Part shown: positions 5,591 through 6,808 of the stretch, one piece after another
Layout: each line of letters starts with the position of its first letter
Position numbering within the stretch: position 1 is the stretch's first letter
From: an uncultured Roseiflexaceae bacterium
GTDB lineage: Bacteria > Chloroflexota > Chloroflexia > Chloroflexales > Roseiflexaceae
Assembly (NCBI GenBank): GCA_903868295.1
Contig: CAIPUQ010000011.1
Location: 1-6,808 of the forward strand
Direction of reading: 5' to 3'
Length of the DNA stretch: 6,808 nt
Notes under the pieces: generated by a model
Seen by the model: only the letters and a program-made list of their open reading frames with translations
Told to the model about the DNA's origin: nothing
Databases searched by the model: none
Program-made: the position numbers and the translations under genes

Positions 5591-6265
5591 ATGCCCCGCT
5601 CTCCTCTGCATCTGGTGCTGATTGGCCCGCCGGGTGCGGGCAAAAGCACGGTGGGTCAAGCGCTTGGTGCGCTGGTAGACATTGCGGTTATATCGACCGG
5701 GGTCATTCTGCGCGAAGAGATACAGACCGGCTCGCGCCTCGGTGCCGAAATCGCACAACGGATCGATGCAGGTGACTTTGTCACGGATGCGATGATTGAA
5801 CAAGTGCTCGAGACGCAGTGCCGCCACATCCCTGCCCACCGGGGTATCGTGCTCGATGGCTATCCACGCAATCTGTTACAAGCTGCTGCATTACCACGCA
5901 TCTTTGCGGCCCATGGGCGCCATATCGATGCGGTCATCCTCCTCGATACCCCCGATGACATTGTGATCGAACGCCTCGGCGGTCGTCGGATGTGTGTGAC
6001 GCCGACCGAAACATACCCTGTGCATACCTCGGATCAAGCTGCGTTGGCCCACTGCGCGGCGCTCAATGGTGTGCTAACGATACGCCCAGATGACGCACCC
6101 GACATCATTGCGCATCGGCTCAAGGTATACCACAGCACGACTGCACCACTGATTGCATACTACGAACAACAGGGTCTGTTGCGGCGCGTCGATGCGCATA
6201 CAGATGCCGAATCAATTGCACGTTCCATTCTCGCGATTATGCGCCAAACAGTCCCGCACGCATGA
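5591..6265 (+). CDS. adk: Adenylate kinase, divergent form
   Basis: A 224-aa cytoplasmic kinase of the long-LID type, which transfers phosphate between ATP and AMP to give two ADP. The P-loop is GPPGAGKST (12-20). The AMP region holds STGVILREE (35-43), where the usual Asp of 'STGDmlR' is Val38, and DAGDFVTDAMI (59-69). DGYPRNLLQ (89-97) keeps the Arg and the adenine-contacting Gln of the family. Lys18 and arginines 41, 93, 128, 165 and 176 match the E. coli positions K13, R36, R88, R123, R156 and R167. The LID spans about 128-165. Of the four Cys positions in zinc-type LIDs it keeps Cys135 and Cys155; the other two read Pro138 and Leu158. The core looks active. The place is unusual, because adk normally sits beside secY and map among ribosomal protein genes, so this may be a second copy. 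AAGGA (5580-5584) lies 6 bases before the ATG and overlaps the stop of the LysM gene, suggesting translational coupling. Confidence 0.87.
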   Translation: MPRSPLHLVLIGPPGAGKSTVGQALGALVDIAVISTGVILREEIQTGSRLGAEIAQRIDAGDFVTDAMIEQVLETQCRHIPAHRGIVLDGYPRNLLQAAALPRIFAAHGRHIDAVILLDTPDDIVIERLGGRRMCVTPTETYPVHTSDQAALAHCAALNGVLTIRPDDAPDIIAHRLKVYHSTTAPLIAYYEQQGLLRRVDAHTDAESIARSILAIMRQTVPHA

Positions 6266-6308
6266 TGGTGTTTCTCACGTATTCAGATTCATTTTGAAAG
6301 GCACGCTC

Positions 6309-6808
6309 ATGACCATCTACCAAGAAAAGTCTGACCAGGCAGCTGCGTTACTCCATGAGTTCGATTTGGATTGCTGGTTGACGTTTGCCCGCGAGACGGT
6401 TGTTTCGCCGGATCCCGGCGTCGAATTGGCGATTGGCAGCAACGTGACGTGGCCATCGGCGTTTATCTATGCACGCAATGGCCAGCGGGTTGCGATTGTG
6501 GGGCGCTACGACGCCCCAGGTGTCGAAGCCTACGGAGTGTTCCCCCGTATTGTGTCTTATGACGCAGGTATCCGCGAGGCACTCATAGCCGAGTTGACCG
6601 CGCTCAACCCACGGCAGATTGGGCTCAATTACAGCATGGACGACAAAACGTCGGATGGGCTGACGGTTGGTATGCATCTGATGCTCCAGGACCTGCTCCG
6701 TGGAACCCCGTTTGTCGAGCGCTTGGTGAGTGCAGGTCCGCTTTTGAGTGCGTTGCGCTCACGCAAGACCGCCGGCGAAATCGCCCGCATCCGTACAGCA
6801 ATCAACAC
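6309..6808 (+). CDS. M24 family metallopeptidase (Xaa-Pro aminopeptidase-like), N-terminal part, cut by the window edge
   Basis: The first 166 codons are present; the gene runs off the window. The N-terminal region resembles the creatinase/prolidase N-terminal domain of M24 peptidases. It has FDLDCWLTFARET near residue 18, then a strand-rich section with AFIYARNGQRVAIVGRYDA, then LNPRQIGLNYSMDD, the 'igiN.s.d' motif found in this group. It ends with RLVSAGPLLSALRSRKTAGEIARIRTAI, the typical 'saa.li..lR.iKt..Ei..ir.A' helix that leads into the catalytic domain. The metal-binding Asp, His and Glu residues would lie beyond the window, so activity cannot be judged. GAAAGG (6296-6301) lies 7 bases before the ATG at 6309. 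The gap to the adenylate kinase gene is 43 bases with no terminator, so co-transcription is likely. Xaa-Pro peptidases release the N-terminal residue before proline; the exact substrate is not inferable here. Confidence 0.85.
   Translation, partial: MTIYQEKSDQAAALLHEFDLDCWLTFARETVVSPDPGVELAIGSNVTWPSAFIYARNGQRVAIVGRYDAPGVEAYGVFPRIVSYDAGIREALIAELTALNPRQIGLNYSMDDKTSDGLTVGMHLMLQDLLRGTPFVERLVSAGPLLSALRSRKTAGEIARIRTAIN

Overview
The window reads as a piece of a bacterial chromosome of moderately high GC content. It carries seven genes, all on the + strand, tightly spaced and with no mobile element, RNA gene or CRISPR array visible. Several features fit a member of the Chloroflexota (filamentous green non-sulfur bacteria and relatives): lipoproteins with Thr/Pro-rich linkers, a PG-binding domain joined to a serine hydrolase, a golvesin-like domain behind a double-psi barrel, an SPL-type radical SAM protein, and an Xaa-Pro-type M24 peptidase. 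This assignment is an inference from protein style, not from a marker gene.

Layout. Bases 2-202 are the end of an aldo/keto reductase gene, closed by a perfect 10-bp hairpin terminator (218-246). After a possible extended -10 promoter comes a 484-aa lipoprotein (390-1844) that joins a YoaR/VanW-type peptidoglycan-binding region to a class A beta-lactamase-like serine hydrolase. A 149-base gap with a consensus -35 box and a repeated GTACGA motif leads to a 459-aa secreted protein (1994-3373) with an expansin/RlpA-like barrel, a golvesin-like domain and an Fn3-like domain. A second perfect 10-bp terminator (3395-3425) ends three bases before the next start codon.

The second half holds a YacP-like NYN ribonuclease (3429-3968), an SPL-family radical SAM protein (4008-5081), a short LysM lipoprotein (5117-5581), a divergent adenylate kinase (5591-6265), and the first 500 bases of an M24 metallopeptidase gene (6309 to the window edge). 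A perfect extended -10 element (TGCTATAAT, 5074-5082) lies across the stop codon of the radical SAM gene. It probably starts a LysM-adk-M24 transcript.

Three of the seven genes encode exported proteins with cell-wall-type domains (PG-binding plus serine hydrolase, double-psi barrel, LysM), so an envelope theme runs through the window. The remaining genes are cytoplasmic enzymes with no obvious shared pathway. I do not see a clear new defence or mobile system. The most notable points are the altered serine hydrolase core, the barrel without a histidine, the adenylate kinase LID with half a zinc site, and the terminator that abuts a start codon.
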